The translations under genes and the position numbers were made by a program. Of a stretch of 64,000 nucleotides of DNA, positions 53,541 to 63,301 are shown one piece after another. Location of the stretch: NCBI RefSeq assembly GCF_900580675.1, contig NZ_UTBG01000001.1, positions 372,001 to 436,000 of the forward strand, given 5' to 3'. Each line of letters opens with the position of its first letter. The stretch's first letter is position 1. The stretch comes from Pseudomonas viridiflava. Its GTDB lineage: Bacteria; Pseudomonadota; Gammaproteobacteria; Pseudomonadales; Pseudomonadaceae. The notes under the pieces were generated by a model. That model was not told the origin of the DNA. It saw only the letters and a program-made list of their open reading frames with translations, and searched no databases.

Positions 53541-53872
53541 GGGCGATCCTCTAGGGTCGAAGGTGAGGGTGGCGGCGCGCAGCTGCCTTGGGTCGACATG
53601 GTAGCAGCTTCAAGGTGCGCTTGGCCTTCACTTACCGCAGGCGTAAGCAGCCAGCAGGCCGTTGAACAGGTGATTGAGGTGCATGATTCGGGCTCCGGTG
53701 GGTGATGGGCCGATCATAGGCAGGTACTGGGACTTTGGCTGGTAGATTGTATTGATCAGTCTGATAGCCTAAAGTTGTATACAATCTGTTGATTCAGATC
53801 ATAAGAATTCAAGCCTGCTTGAGGCACCCTTGTCGTAATACGCGTCTATTCAACCCTGCCATGGAGATTCAC
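53541..53872. other. Intergenic region carrying the azurin promoter
   Basis: About 330 bp with no convincing gene. It contains the start region of the small charged protein (minus strand) and, near 53775-53802, a TTGTATACAA palindrome and an ANR-like box serving azurin. Confidence 0.6.
53789..53802 (+). promoter_or_regulatory. ANR/FNR-type box upstream of azurin
   Basis: TTGATTCAGATCAT fits the ANR consensus TTGAT-N4-ATCAA with one mismatch at the last base. It lies 71 bp before the azurin ATG. Azurin in P. aeruginosa is known to be controlled by ANR. Confidence 0.65.
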
Positions 53873-54319
53873 ATGTTTGCCAAAATCGTTGCTGTTTCCC
53901 TGCTGACACTGGCCAGCGGCCAGTTGCTTGCAGCAGAGTGCGCGGTCACTGTTGATTCCACCGACCAGATGTCCTTCAACACCAAAGAAATCACGATCGA
54001 CAAGAGCTGCAAGACGTTTACCGTCAACCTGGAACATTCGGGCAGCTTGCCGAAAAACGTCATGGGCCATAACTGGGTGCTGACCAGCGCTGTTGACATG
54101 CAACCGGTTGCGACCGACGGCATGGCTGCCGGCATCGACAAGAACTACCTGAAAGAAGGCGACACCCGCATCATCGCTCACACCAAACTCATCGGTGCCG
54201 GCGAGAAAGACTCCGTGACCTTTGATGTGTCGAAACTGACCGCCGGTACGGATTACATGTTCTTCTGCTCATTCCCGGGCCACATCTCGATGATGAAAGG
54301 CACTGTGACCGTCAAGTAA
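53873..54319 (+). CDS. azu: Azurin precursor (blue copper protein)
   Basis: Periplasmic electron carrier. The 148-residue precursor has a 20-residue signal peptide ([20 protein letters not shown], cut after AA or A) and a mature 128-residue azurin. Copper ligands are visible: His in the GHNWVL loop, and Cys, His and Met in [14 protein letters not shown]. The other hallmark, the disulfide pair, is [18 protein letters not shown] at the N-terminus with Cys in SCKTFTVNL. The length matches P. aeruginosa azurin. Confidence 0.97.
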   Translation: MFAKIVAVSLLTLASGQLLAAECAVTVDSTDQMSFNTKEITIDKSCKTFTVNLEHSGSLPKNVMGHNWVLTSAVDMQPVATDGMAAGIDKNYLKEGDTRIIAHTKLIGAGEKDSVTFDVSKLTAGTDYMFFCSFPGHISMMKGTVTVK

Positions 54320-54334
54320 GCCCGCGTTATCGTT

Positions 54335-54419
54335 CTTCGCAGGCAAGCAAGCTCCCACATTCGACCGCATTCTCATGCTGGGACTCGGTCAAGTGTGGGA
54401 GCTGGCTTGCCTGCGATAG
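54335..54419. repeat. REP-type inverted repeat (short-loop form)
   Basis: Arms TTCGCAGGCAAGCAAGCTCC and GGAGCTGGCTTGCCTGCGAT. It lies between the convergent 3' ends of azu and nadE. Confidence 0.88.
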
Positions 54420-54428
54420 CGATCTGCC

Positions 54429-55256
54429 TCACGGCGCAAACGGCATCACTCGCTTGTGCTCGGTCTTGCGGTACGTCTCGCAGATTATCCTGAACGCCTC
54501 TTCACGCACCGGCTCGCCGTGCAGGAACGCATCGATCTCGGCATAGGTCACGCCGTGGGAGGCTTCGTCCGGCTTGCCTGGGGACAGGTCCTCAAGGTCA
54601 GCAGTAGGGATTTTTTCCACCAGCGACTCCGGCGCACCAAAGTGCCGGGCAATGGCGCGTACCTGGTTTTTAACCAGCCCGCTCAACGGTGCCAGGTCGC
54701 AGGCGCCGTCACCAAACTTGGTGAAAAAGCCCATCACCGCTTCCGCCGCATGGTCGGTGCCGATTACCAGGCCACCGGCCGCGCCGGCGATGGTGTACTG
54801 CGCGACCATACGCATGCGCGCCTTGGTGTTGCCCAGCACGAAATCGCGGGACACTGCCGCCTTGCCTTCAAACGCCGCCACTTCATTGGCCAGGGATTTC
54901 ACCGCCGGGCCGATGTTCACGGTGTGGCGCTCGTCCGGCTCGATAAAGTCCACCGAGGCCTGGGCGTCGATTTCATCGAACTGGGTTTCGTAGGGCAGGC
55001 GTACGGCGATAAAGCGGTAAGCCTCATCACCGGTGCTGGCGCGCAGTTCCCGCATCGCGCGTTGGGCGAGCAGGCCTGCGGTCAGGGAGTCGACGCCGCC
55101 ACTGATGCCCAGCACCAATGTCTTGAGCCCGGAATTACGCAGGCAATCCTGAATAAATGCGACGCGGCGTGCCACTTCGGCCTCGAGGGCGGTCTGGTCC
55201 TGGAACGGTGCTTGAACCTTGAGCTGCTGCGCAATCTCACGCTGTACGGCTTGCAT
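54429..55256 (-). CDS. nadE: NH3-dependent NAD+ synthetase
   Basis: Amidates deamido-NAD with ammonia and ATP. The 275-residue protein has the ATP-pyrophosphatase P-loop GISGGVDS near residue 49, the GTDHAAEA motif and [15 protein letters not shown]. It lacks the glutaminase domain of the long form. The start has AAGGAG upstream. It lies 3 bp after pncB, so both act in the Preiss-Handler route. Confidence 0.96.
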   Translation of the reverse strand: MQAVQREIAQQLKVQAPFQDQTALEAEVARRVAFIQDCLRNSGLKTLVLGISGGVDSLTAGLLAQRAMRELRASTGDEAYRFIAVRLPYETQFDEIDAQASVDFIEPDERHTVNIGPAVKSLANEVAAFEGKAAVSRDFVLGNTKARMRMVAQYTIAGAAGGLVIGTDHAAEAVMGFFTKFGDGACDLAPLSGLVKNQVRAIARHFGAPESLVEKIPTADLEDLSPGKPDEASHGVTYAEIDAFLHGEPVREEAFRIICETYRKTEHKRVMPFAP

Positions 55257-55259
55257 GAT

Positions 55260-56474
55260 TCACTCCTTGCTGGAAAGGGCAGGTACTTTGAAAACGTGGC
55301 GCAAATAGGCGACGAAATTCGGGTCGGTGCAGTGGGTCTTGCCCGCTTCATCAGAGATCTTGGCGACGGGCTGGCCATTGCAGGCGGTCATTTTAAGCAC
55401 GATGCTCATCGGCTCAACCCCTGGAATATCGCAGGTCAGGTTGGTGCCGATGCCAAAGCTCACATTAATGCGACCGCGCAGGGCACGGAAAATCTCCAGC
55501 GCCTTGGGCAGCGACAGGCTGTCGGAGAACACCAGGGTCTTGCTCATCGGCTCGATGCCCAGCTTGTGGTAATGCGCGATGGCTTTTTCGGCCCACTGCA
55601 CCGGGTCACCGGAGTCGTGGCGCAGGCCGTCGAACAGCTTGGCGAAGTATAAATCGAAGTCGCTGAGGAAGGCGTCGGTGGTGATGCAGTCGGTCAGCGC
55701 GATACCCAGCAGGCCGCGGTACTCGCGCACCCAGCAGTCAAGCGCGGCGATCTGGCTGTCGATCAGGCGCGGGCCGAGTTGCTGGTGGGCCATGATCCAT
55801 TCATGGGCCATGGTGCCCAGCGGCTTCATGTCGAACTCGCGGGCCAGGTGCACGTTGCTGGTGCCAACGAAACGGCCGGGGAAGTCATGTTTGAGCACGC
55901 TGACGACTTCTTCCTGCACGCGGTAAGAGAAGCGCCGGCGCGTGCCGAAGTCGGCCACTTGCAGCTCGGACAGCTCGTCGCTGCCGGCGTTGGCGGTCAG
56001 CCAGTCGAATTTGCGGTACAGCTGCTCGCGCGCTTGCTCGAGGATCACGGTCTGGTAGCGGTAGCGGTTACGCACTTCGCTGACGATGGCCAGCATCGGC
56101 ACTTCAAACAGGATCACGTGCAGCCATGGGCCACGCAGGCGGATGAACAGCTCACCGTTCTCGATACCGGTCTGCACATAGCGCAGGTTGAAGCGGAACA
56201 GCCCGAGAAAGCGCAGGAAGTCCGGCTTCATGAAGCTGATGCGCTCCAGGAAACCCAGCTGGTCCGGGCTAAGGCTCAGCTCGGCGAGGCGCTCGATCTG
56301 GTAGCGGATCTCCGCCAGGTAAGGGCGCAGGTCTTCGCTGTTACGGCAACGAAACTCCCATTCAACTTCCACGTTCGGGTAGTTGTGCAGCACCGCCTGC
56401 ATCATGGTCAGCTTGTAGAAGTCGGTGTCGAGCAGGTTCTGCACGATGCGATCGGCAAACACACTCTCGCTCAT
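55260..56474 (-). CDS. pncB: Nicotinate phosphoribosyltransferase
   Basis: Makes nicotinate mononucleotide from nicotinate and PRPP. The 404-residue protein starts [21 protein letters not shown], keeps the [12 protein letters not shown] region, and has the conserved [23 protein letters not shown]. The ATG at 56474 has GGAG upstream; an in-frame extension to 56522 is not supported. First gene of pncB-nadE. Confidence 0.96.
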   Translation of the reverse strand: MSESVFADRIVQNLLDTDFYKLTMMQAVLHNYPNVEVEWEFRCRNSEDLRPYLAEIRYQIERLAELSLSPDQLGFLERISFMKPDFLRFLGLFRFNLRYVQTGIENGELFIRLRGPWLHVILFEVPMLAIVSEVRNRYRYQTVILEQAREQLYRKFDWLTANAGSDELSELQVADFGTRRRFSYRVQEEVVSVLKHDFPGRFVGTSNVHLAREFDMKPLGTMAHEWIMAHQQLGPRLIDSQIAALDCWVREYRGLLGIALTDCITTDAFLSDFDLYFAKLFDGLRHDSGDPVQWAEKAIAHYHKLGIEPMSKTLVFSDSLSLPKALEIFRALRGRINVSFGIGTNLTCDIPGVEPMSIVLKMTACNGQPVAKISDEAGKTHCTDPNFVAYLRHVFKVPALSSKE

Positions 56475-56596
56475 AACGGGAATCTCCAGACGGGTCGGCG
56501 ATGGGCGCCGACCTTTACGCACAATTAAGGAAGGGGGCTAGTGGCGCATAGACCTGTGTTGTTTTGCCAGTGATTTTTTCAGCGAGGCTACTGGCG

Positions 56597-56665
56597 CTAT
56601 CGCAGGCAAGCCAGCTCCCACATTTGAAATGCATTCCAAATGTGGGAGCTGGCTTGCCTGCGATG
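56597..56665. repeat. REP-type inverted repeat (short-loop form)
   Basis: Perfectly matched arms ATCGCAGGCAAGCCAGCTCC and GGAGCTGGCTTGCCTGCGAT around a loop of about 25 bp, including ATTTGAAATGCATTCCAAAT, itself nearly palindromic. It lies between pncB and the LysR gene. Confidence 0.92.
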
Positions 56666-56680
56666 GCGGTATTACGACAA

Positions 56681-57571
56681 CTAAACAACCTGCTCCATCA
56701 TCCACTTCACAAAATCGCGCACCTTGGGCACCTCCGCCGAATGCTCGGGGTACGCCAGGTAATACGCGTCCTGGCTTGGCATCGCGTGCTGCCACGGGAT
56801 CACCAGCTTGCCGTCGGCCAGTTCCTCCTCAACCAGAAAGCGCGGCAGCAAGGCCACGCCACAGCCGACCTGGGCCGCACGAATGCACATATAGAAGGTA
56901 TCGAACCGTGGCCCATGGTAGCTGTGCTCGGTCTGGTAACCCTGGCTGGCGAACCAGTCATGCCAGCCCTGGGGGCGCGAGGCGTTTTGCAGCAGCACCA
57001 GGTTGCTCAGTTGCGTCGGGTCGGTGAACGGCTGCGCGGGCAGGCTTTCCGGGGCACACACCGGCACCAGCTCTTCGCTGAACAGTTTTAGGCTTTCGGT
57101 GCCGGGGCGTGAGCCCTGGCCGAAGTAGAAGGCCATGTCGGCCTTGCCTTGCAGCAGCTCGTCCGGTTCCTGTTCGTTGCACACGTCCAGGTGGATCTGC
57201 GGGTGGCGCAGGCGCCAGCCCTTCAAGCGCGGCACCAGCCAGCGCGCGCCAAAGGTGTAGGGCGTGGAGACGCGCAGCACTTCGGTTTCGCCGCCGTAGG
57301 AGCGCAGGTAATGGGTGGACATCTCCACTTGCGTGAGGATTTTTCGCACTTCCACCAAGTACAAATCGCCTGCCGGGGTCATCTGCAAGCGGCGGCGCAC
57401 CCGGCGAAACAGCAGGTGCTGCAGTAACTCTTCAAGCTGCGCCACTTGTTTGCTCACCGCGCTTTGGGTGAGGTTCAGCTCCTCGGCGGCGCGGGTAAAG
57501 CTCAGGTGGCGGGTGGCGGCTTCGAAGCACTGCAGGGCAGTGATCGAGGGCAAATATCGTTTGTTCAGCAC
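56681..57571 (-). CDS. LysR-family transcriptional regulator, divergent from amaB
   Basis: 296 residues. Helix-turn-helix in the first 60 residues (FEAATRHLSFTRAAEELNLTQSAVSKQVAQL) and a substrate-binding domain (about 92-296) typical of the GcvA-like subgroup. The start is the GTG at 57571, with AGAGG upstream; the extended frame upstream is not coding-like. It faces amaB across 152 bp, the usual arrangement for a LysR regulator of the neighbouring catabolic gene. Confidence 0.9.
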   Translation of the reverse strand: MLNKRYLPSITALQCFEAATRHLSFTRAAEELNLTQSAVSKQVAQLEELLQHLLFRRVRRRLQMTPAGDLYLVEVRKILTQVEMSTHYLRSYGGETEVLRVSTPYTFGARWLVPRLKGWRLRHPQIHLDVCNEQEPDELLQGKADMAFYFGQGSRPGTESLKLFSEELVPVCAPESLPAQPFTDPTQLSNLVLLQNASRPQGWHDWFASQGYQTEHSYHGPRFDTFYMCIRAAQVGCGVALLPRFLVEEELADGKLVIPWQHAMPSQDAYYLAYPEHSAEVPKVRDFVKWMMEQVV

Positions 57572-57723
57572 GGCACGCCTCTTTTTATTCTTTGCATGAA
57601 TAAACGGAATGATATCTCGCCTAATGGTCGTTTGTTGGCAAGTCTTGGGCCAGCTACAAATAAGCTCTGGATACCGCGCGTGTCGCGGTGCGATTTTTTG
57701 TTGGAAGATTGAAGGAGTGACCC

Positions 57724-59214
57724 ATGGTTGCCGCATTGCTTGATCGTCTCGGGGTAAACCCGGCGCTGTACCAGTCGGGCAAACAGCCCGTGCATTCGCC
57801 GATTGATGGCAGCGTTATCGGCAATGTGCACTGGGAAGGTGCCGCCGAGGTGGAGCAGCAGGTCAGTCGCGCCGAGCATGCATTCGACGCCTGGCGCAAA
57901 GTGCCGGCACCGCGTCGCGGCGAGCTGGTGCGTCAGTTCGGCGACGTATTGCGCGAATACAAGGCTGACCTGGGCGAGCTGGTGTCCTGGGAAGCCGGCA
58001 AGATCACCCAGGAAGGCCTGGGTGAAGTGCAGGAAATGATCGACATCTGCGATTTCGCCGTCGGCCTGTCGCGCCAGCTGTATGGCTTGACCATCGCCTC
58101 CGAGCGCCCAGGCCACCATATGCGTGAAACCTGGCACCCACTGGGCGTGGTCGGCGTGATCAGCGCTTTCAACTTTCCGGTGGCGGTGTGGGCGTGGAAC
58201 ACCACCCTGGCCCTGGTGTGCGGCAACGCCGTGATCTGGAAACCCTCGGAGAAAACCCCGCTCACCGCCCTGGCCTGCCAGGCGCTGTTCGAGCGCGTGC
58301 TGAAAAACTTCAAGGATGCCCCGCAGTACCTCAGCCAAGTGATCATCGGCGGCCGCGACGCCGGCGCAGCGTTGGTCGACGACCCGCGCGTCGCGTTGAT
58401 CAGCGCCACCGGCAGCACCCGCATGGGCCGTGAAGTCGCGCCGAAAGTCGCCGCGCGTTTCGCGCGCAGCATTCTCGAACTGGGCGGTAACAACGCGATG
58501 ATCCTCGGCCCAAGCGCCGACCTCGACATGGCCGTGCGCGCGATCCTGTTCAGCGCAGTCGGCACCGCCGGCCAGCGCTGCACCACCCTGCGGCGCCTGA
58601 TCGCCCATGAGTCGGTCAAGGCAGAAATCGTGACTCGCCTCAAGGCGGCCTATTCGAAAGTGCGCATCGGCCACCCACTGGAAGGCAACCTGATCGGCCC
58701 GCTGATCGACAAACACGGCTTCGAGAACATGCAGGACGCCCTGGAACAGGCCTTGAGCGAAGGCGGCAAGGTGTTCGGCGGCAAGCGCCAACTGGAAGAC
58801 AAATTCCCGAATGCCTACTACGTGTCGCCGGCGATTGTGGAAATGCCCGAGCAGAGCGACGTGGTGTGCACCGAAACCTTCGCGCCGATTCTGTACGTGG
58901 TCGGCTACAACGACTTCGCCGAAGCCCTGCGCCTGAACAACGCCGTGCCGCAAGGCCTGTCGTCGTGCATCTTTACGACGGATGTGCGCGAGGCCGAGCA
59001 GTTCATGTCGGCGGTGGGCAGTGATTGCGGGATCGCCAACGTCAACATCGGCCCGAGCGGTGCGGAGATTGGCGGCGCATTTGGCGGCGAGAAAGAGACC
59101 GGCGGTGGGCGTGAATCGGGTTCGGACGCGTGGCGCGGGTATATGCGCCGGCAGACCAATACCGTGAACTACTCGCTGGAATTGCCGTTGGCGCAGGGGA
59201 TTACCTTCGACTGA
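57724..59214 (+). CDS. amaB: L-piperidine-6-carboxylate/aminoadipate semialdehyde dehydrogenase AmaB
   Basis: Oxidises alpha-aminoadipic semialdehyde (in equilibrium with piperidine-6-carboxylate) to aminoadipate in lysine/pipecolate breakdown. The 496-residue protein is an ALDH7-type dehydrogenase: NAD-binding TWHPLGVVGVISAFNFPVAV, catalytic Glu in ILELGGNNA, and catalytic Cys in GTAGQRCTTLRRL. The next gene is amaA, as in P. putida. The start ATG 57724 has GAAGGAGTGACCC upstream. Both sequence and context support the assignment. Confidence 0.9.
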   Translation: MVAALLDRLGVNPALYQSGKQPVHSPIDGSVIGNVHWEGAAEVEQQVSRAEHAFDAWRKVPAPRRGELVRQFGDVLREYKADLGELVSWEAGKITQEGLGEVQEMIDICDFAVGLSRQLYGLTIASERPGHHMRETWHPLGVVGVISAFNFPVAVWAWNTTLALVCGNAVIWKPSEKTPLTALACQALFERVLKNFKDAPQYLSQVIIGGRDAGAALVDDPRVALISATGSTRMGREVAPKVAARFARSILELGGNNAMILGPSADLDMAVRAILFSAVGTAGQRCTTLRRLIAHESVKAEIVTRLKAAYSKVRIGHPLEGNLIGPLIDKHGFENMQDALEQALSEGGKVFGGKRQLEDKFPNAYYVSPAIVEMPEQSDVVCTETFAPILYVVGYNDFAEALRLNNAVPQGLSSCIFTTDVREAEQFMSAVGSDCGIANVNIGPSGAEIGGAFGGEKETGGGRESGSDAWRGYMRRQTNTVNYSLELPLAQGITFD

Positions 59215-59236
59215 TACGTGCCGAAACGCGGAAAAA

Positions 59237-59329
59237 AATGTGGGAGCGGGCTTGCTCGCGAATGCGGTGGATCAGCTGTATCTGTTGACTGACACGCCGC
59301 TTTCGCGAGCAAGCCCGCTCCCACATTTG
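59237..59329. repeat. REP-type inverted repeat (long-loop form)
   Basis: Arms ATGTGGGAGCGGGCTTGCTC and GAGCAAGCCCGCTCCCACAT are exact complements across about 50 bp. It separates amaB from amaA by 175 bp, so any amaB-amaA transcript would carry it. Confidence 0.92.
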
Positions 59330-59389
59330 ATTGGATCACCAAGTCGAAACTGTATTTAGATGTTTGTTAGGTCTCATCGGAGTCTGGCA

Positions 59390-60673
59390 ATGGCATTGCG
59401 CGAAACATGTTTATGGGAACACCTCACCCCTGGCCGGCCGGATCGCGCTGCGCTCAAGGGTGAGGTCAAGGTGGATGTGTGCGTGATCGGCGCCGGCATC
59501 ACCGGTTTGTCGGCGGCCGTGCACTTGCTTGAACAAGGTAAAAGCGTCGCGGTACTCGAGGCCCATCGCACCGGCCACGGTGGTTCGGGGCGTAACGTGG
59601 GGCTGGTGAATGCCGGCCTGTGGATCCCGCCTGACGACATCGAAGCCGGTTTCGGCGAAGCCGTCGGCAGCCAACTCAACCGCATGCTGGGCGCGGCACC
59701 GTCGCTGGTGTTCAGCCTGATCGACAAGTACAACATCGATTGCCAGTTGCGCCGCGAGGGCACCTTGCACATGGCGCACAACGCCCGTGGCGAGGCGGAT
59801 TTGCGCAGTCGTGAAGAACAGTGGAAACGCCGAGGCGCGCCGGTCGAACTGCTGACGGGCCAGGCCTGCGAGCAAGCCACGGGGACCAAAAAAATCGCCG
59901 CCGCCTTGCTCGACCGGCGCGCCGGCACCCTGAACCCGATGGCCTACACCTCGGGCCTGGCCAACGCCGCCGTAGGGTTGGGCGGGCAGTTGTTCGACCA
60001 TTCCCCGGTCACCCAGCTTGAGCGCCAGGGCGCGAACTGGTCGGTGCAAACCGCCGACGGCGCGGTGCAGGCTGCACAGGTGGTGATCGCTTCGAATGCC
60101 TATACCGAAGGTGAATGGACCGAGCTGCGACGCAACTTTTTCCCCGGCTATTACTATCAGGTCGCGTCCGCGCCACTGACCGACGAAGCGTCCCGGCAAA
60201 TCCTGCCCGGCGGCCAGGGCTCATGGGACACGCGCCAGGTGCTGAGCAGCATCCGCCGCGACGCCGATGGCCGCCTGTTGCTCGGCAGCCTGGGCAACGG
60301 TAACCAGAAACCGGCGTGGTTCCTCAAGGCGTGGGCCGATCGGGTGCAGCAACACTACTTCCCGTACCTCAAATCGGTGCAGTGGGCGTTCACTTGGACG
60401 GGTTGTATCGCCTTCACCCCCGACCACCTGATGCGCCTGTTCGAACCGGCACCGGGCCTGGTGGCAGTTACGGGCTATAACGGGCGTGGCGTGACCACCG
60501 GCAGCGTGGTCGGCAAGGCGTTCGCCGACTACTTGTGTCACCAGAATCCCCAGGCCTTGCCGATCCCTTTTGCACCTATGCAACCGCTGGCCGGGGTGGG
60601 CCTGCGCAGTTGCCTGTATGAGGCTGGATTCTCGCTGTATCACGCCGGGCAATGTCTGCGGATCGTGATCTGA
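59390..60673 (+). CDS. amaA: L-pipecolate oxidase AmaA (FAD-dependent oxidoreductase)
   Basis: 427 residues, DAO-type FAD oxidoreductase. The N-terminal dinucleotide motif VCVIGAGITGLSAAVHLLEQG is at about residues 27-47, followed by the HGGSGRNVGLVNAG stretch. The C-terminal FAD-contact GYNGRGVTTGSVVGKAFADYL is clear. In P. putida AmaA oxidises pipecolate in the lysine D-branch, next to AmaB. Orthology rests on this order and the protein type. The start ATG 59390 follows CGGAG. Confidence 0.82.
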   Translation: MALRETCLWEHLTPGRPDRAALKGEVKVDVCVIGAGITGLSAAVHLLEQGKSVAVLEAHRTGHGGSGRNVGLVNAGLWIPPDDIEAGFGEAVGSQLNRMLGAAPSLVFSLIDKYNIDCQLRREGTLHMAHNARGEADLRSREEQWKRRGAPVELLTGQACEQATGTKKIAAALLDRRAGTLNPMAYTSGLANAAVGLGGQLFDHSPVTQLERQGANWSVQTADGAVQAAQVVIASNAYTEGEWTELRRNFFPGYYYQVASAPLTDEASRQILPGGQGSWDTRQVLSSIRRDADGRLLLGSLGNGNQKPAWFLKAWADRVQQHYFPYLKSVQWAFTWTGCIAFTPDHLMRLFEPAPGLVAVTGYNGRGVTTGSVVGKAFADYLCHQNPQALPIPFAPMQPLAGVGLRSCLYEAGFSLYHAGQCLRIVI

Positions 60674-60749
60674 TCAGCGAAATACCGCTCAAAACCCTGC
60701 ATTTTCTTAGCAGGCTACTAATCTGTATTGGTGCAAGTCGTAGCAATCA

Positions 60750-60766
60750 CGCACTGTAAATGTGCA
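60750..60766 (+). promoter_or_regulatory. NtrC-like binding palindrome
   Basis: CGCACTGTAAATGTGCA fits the NtrC-type arrangement TGCAC-N7-GTGCA with one mismatch at the first base. It lies about 200 bp upstream of the sigma-54 promoter, within normal enhancer range. Confidence 0.55.
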
Positions 60767-60962
60767 GTTCCGTTACGCACATTGTTACAGGTGCAGGAAC
60801 TGTCGTTTATTGGTCTGGTTGCAGGTGCGACCTGTCCGGGTTGTACTTTTTTGGTCCTGCGGTTGCACCTATTGACGCTAGACGGTTGCACGTCCTGACA
60901 AAGGGAGTCGAAACGCCAGCAATAACAATGACACCGTGTCTTTTTGAAGAATAAAAAAGTAA

Positions 60963-60978
60963 TGGCACGCGCCTTGCT
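60963..60978 (+). promoter_or_regulatory. Sigma-54 promoter
   Basis: TGGCACGCGCCTTGCT matches the sigma-54 consensus TGGCACG-N4-TTGCW exactly, with GG and GC separated by 10 bp. The predicted transcript starts about 60990, roughly 60 nt before the binding protein ATG. Confidence 0.85.
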
Positions 60979-61047
60979 CTGGGCTTTCAGTGAAAAGTTT
61001 GAATGCAAGTCGTCGTGCCAAAAATCAAAAATATCGGAGCACCACTC

Positions 61048-62184
61048 ATGTCCCAGACGTTTTACAAGAAAGGTTTTCTGGCCCTCGCCGTTGCTACGGC
61101 GCTGGGTGTTTCTACGTTTGTTCAAGCTGATGTGAAGATTGGCGTGGCGGGGCCGATGACCGGTGCCAACGCCTCTTTCGGTGAGCAGTACATGAAGGGT
61201 GCCCAGGCGGCGGCCGAAGTGATCAACAAGGCGGGCGGCATCAATGGCGAGAAAGTCGTGCTGGTCGCCGGTGACGATGCTTGCGAGCCCAAGCAGGCCG
61301 TGGCGGTGGCCAACCGCCTGGCTGACCAGGACAAAGTGATCGGTGTGGTCGGGCACTTCTGCTCGTCGAACACCATCCCGGCCTCCGAGGTTTACGACGA
61401 AGCAGGCATCATCGCGATCACCCCAGGCTCTACCAACCCACAAGTGACCGAACGCGGCCTGAGCGCCATGTTCCGTATGTGCGGGCGTGACGACCAGCAA
61501 GGTATCGTCGCGGGTGATTACATTGTCGACGTGCTCAAGGGCAAGAAAGTCGCGGTCATCAACGACAAGGACACCTACGGCAAAGGCCTGGCCGACGCCA
61601 CCGCTGCCCAGCTGACCAAGCGCGGCGTAAAACCTGTGCTGGAAGAAGGCCTGACCCGTGGCGAGAAAGACTTCAGCGCCCTGGTGACCAAAATACGCTC
61701 CCTGGGCGCCGACGTCGTGTACTTCGGTGGTCTGCATCCGGAAGCCGGTCCACTGGTTCGCCAAATTCGTGAAGCGGGCCTGAAAGACGTCAAGTTCATG
61801 TCCGATGACGGCGTCGTCACTGACGAGCTGGTGGCCACCGCCGGCGGTGCGCAGTACGTCGATGGCGTCTACATGACCTTCGGCGCCGACCCGCGTCTGC
61901 TGCCAGACAGCAAGGCCGTCGTGGAAGAGTTCCGCAAAGCCGGCTACGAGCCAGAAGGCTACACCCTGTATGCCTACGCCTCGCTGCAAGCCCTGGCCGC
62001 CGGCTTCAACGGCGCCAAGTCCAACAAGGGCGAAGACGCCGCCAAATGGCTGAAAGCGCACCCGGTCAAAACCGTGATGGGCGAGAAGACCTGGGACGCG
62101 AAAGGCGACCTGAAAGTCTCCGACTACGTGGTTTACCAGTGGGACAAAGACGGCAAATACCACCAGTTGGAAAAGCAGAAGTAA
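61048..62184 (+). CDS. Branched-chain amino acid ABC transporter, periplasmic binding protein (LivK-like)
   Basis: 378 residues with a signal peptide of about 26 residues (MSQTFYKKGFLALAVATALG, ending FVQA before DVKIGVAGPMTG). Type I binding-protein fold: GGINGEKVVLVAGDDACEPKQ, GHFCSSNTIPASEVY, ITPGSTNPQVTERG. It is distinct in sequence from P. aeruginosa BraC, so it is probably a paralogue; the real ligand could be another amino acid. The start 61048 has CGGAGC upstream. It is transcribed with livH and livM after a REP-containing gap, probably from the sigma-54 promoter. Confidence 0.92.
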   Translation: MSQTFYKKGFLALAVATALGVSTFVQADVKIGVAGPMTGANASFGEQYMKGAQAAAEVINKAGGINGEKVVLVAGDDACEPKQAVAVANRLADQDKVIGVVGHFCSSNTIPASEVYDEAGIIAITPGSTNPQVTERGLSAMFRMCGRDDQQGIVAGDYIVDVLKGKKVAVINDKDTYGKGLADATAAQLTKRGVKPVLEEGLTRGEKDFSALVTKIRSLGADVVYFGGLHPEAGPLVRQIREAGLKDVKFMSDDGVVTDELVATAGGAQYVDGVYMTFGADPRLLPDSKAVVEEFRKAGYEPEGYTLYAYASLQALAAGFNGAKSNKGEDAAKWLKAHPVKTVMGEKTWDAKGDLKVSDYVVYQWDKDGKYHQLEKQK

Positions 62185-62202
62185 GGCATAGCGCCGACGT
62201 CC

Positions 62203-62295
62203 AAATGTGGGAGGGGGCTTGCCCCCGATGACGGTGTGTCAGCCACCCGATGTACAGCTGTCCCACCGCTATCGGGGGCAAGCCCCCTCCCACAG
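62203..62295. repeat. REP-type inverted repeat inside the transporter operon
   Basis: Arms ATGTGGGAGGGGGCTTGCCC and the complement GGGGCAAGCCCCCTCCCACA across about 50 bp. It lies between the binding-protein gene and livH. A position inside an operon fits a role in mRNA stability, allowing more binding protein than permease. Confidence 0.88.
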
Positions 62296-62384
62296 GGGAC
62301 CGTGTTCTGATCGAGATCTGTCTTTTCCTCCAGAAGCGCCGCACACCTGATGGTGTGCAGGTGCTCACCGCGTGAGATTGCTTT

Positions 62385-63299
62385 ATGGATGGTATTTTCC
62401 TGCAGCAACTGGTCAATGGCCTGACCCTCGGGTCGGTCTATGGCCTGATCGCCATCGGCTACACAATGGTCTATGGCATCATTGGCATGATCAACTTCGC
62501 CCACGGCGAGGTTTATATGATTTCCGCTTACCTCGCGGCGATCAGTCTGGCACTGCTGGCTTACTTCGGCATCGAATCCTTCCCGCTGCTCATTCTCGGT
62601 ACATTGGTATTCACCGTGGTCGTCACTGGCGTTTACGGTTGGGTCATCGAGCGTGTCGCCTACAAACCGCTGCGCAACTCCACCCGCTTGGCACCGCTGA
62701 TCAGCGCCATCGGTATCTCCCTGATCCTGCAGAACTACGCGCAGATCGCCCAGGGCGCCAAGCAACAAGGTATTCCGACGTTGCTGGCCGGGGCCTGGCG
62801 TGTCGACATCGGCACCGGGTTCGTTCAGCTCACGTACACCAAGGTTTTCATCCTCGTGGCGGCGTTTGCCGGCATGGCGTTGCTCACCTACATCATCAAA
62901 TACACCAAGCTCGGCCGCATGTGCCGCGCCACTCAGCAAGACCGCAAGATGGCCTCGATCCTGGGCATCAACACCGACCGCGTGATCTCCTACGTATTCG
63001 TCATCGGTGCCGCCATGGCGGCCCTGGCCGGTGTGCTGATCACCCTGAACTACGGCACGTTCGACTTCTATGCCGGCTTCATCATCGGCATCAAGGCATT
63101 TACCGCAGCGGTACTCGGCGGCATCGGCTCCCTGCCTGGGGCCATGCTGGGCGGGATCATCCTGGGTATTTCCGAGTCGTTGTTCTCGGGGTTGATCAAC
63201 TCTGACTACAAAGACGTGTTCAGTTTCTCCCTGCTGGTGGTGATTCTGATTTTCCGTCCCCAGGGCCTGCTTGGTCGCCCACTCGTGGCGAAGGTGTAA
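62385..63299 (+). CDS. livH: Branched-chain amino acid ABC transporter permease LivH
   Basis: 304 residues with about eight membrane helices. It begins MDGIFLQQLVNGLTLGSVYGL and has the typical Liv permease loop DRKMASILGINTDRVISYVFVIG (EAA-type). The livM start is 2 bp after the stop. Confidence 0.94.
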   Translation: MDGIFLQQLVNGLTLGSVYGLIAIGYTMVYGIIGMINFAHGEVYMISAYLAAISLALLAYFGIESFPLLILGTLVFTVVVTGVYGWVIERVAYKPLRNSTRLAPLISAIGISLILQNYAQIAQGAKQQGIPTLLAGAWRVDIGTGFVQLTYTKVFILVAAFAGMALLTYIIKYTKLGRMCRATQQDRKMASILGINTDRVISYVFVIGAAMAALAGVLITLNYGTFDFYAGFIIGIKAFTAAVLGGIGSLPGAMLGGIILGISESLFSGLINSDYKDVFSFSLLVVILIFRPQGLLGRPLVAKV

Positions 63300-63301
63300 A
63301 C

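Larger units (their letters stand above)
60674..61047. other. Regulatory gap before the amino-acid transporter
   Basis: A gap of 374 bp with no convincing gene. It is rich in TGCA/GCAC elements. It holds an NtrC-like palindrome at 60750-60766 and a sigma-54 promoter at 60963-60978. Confidence 0.7.
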
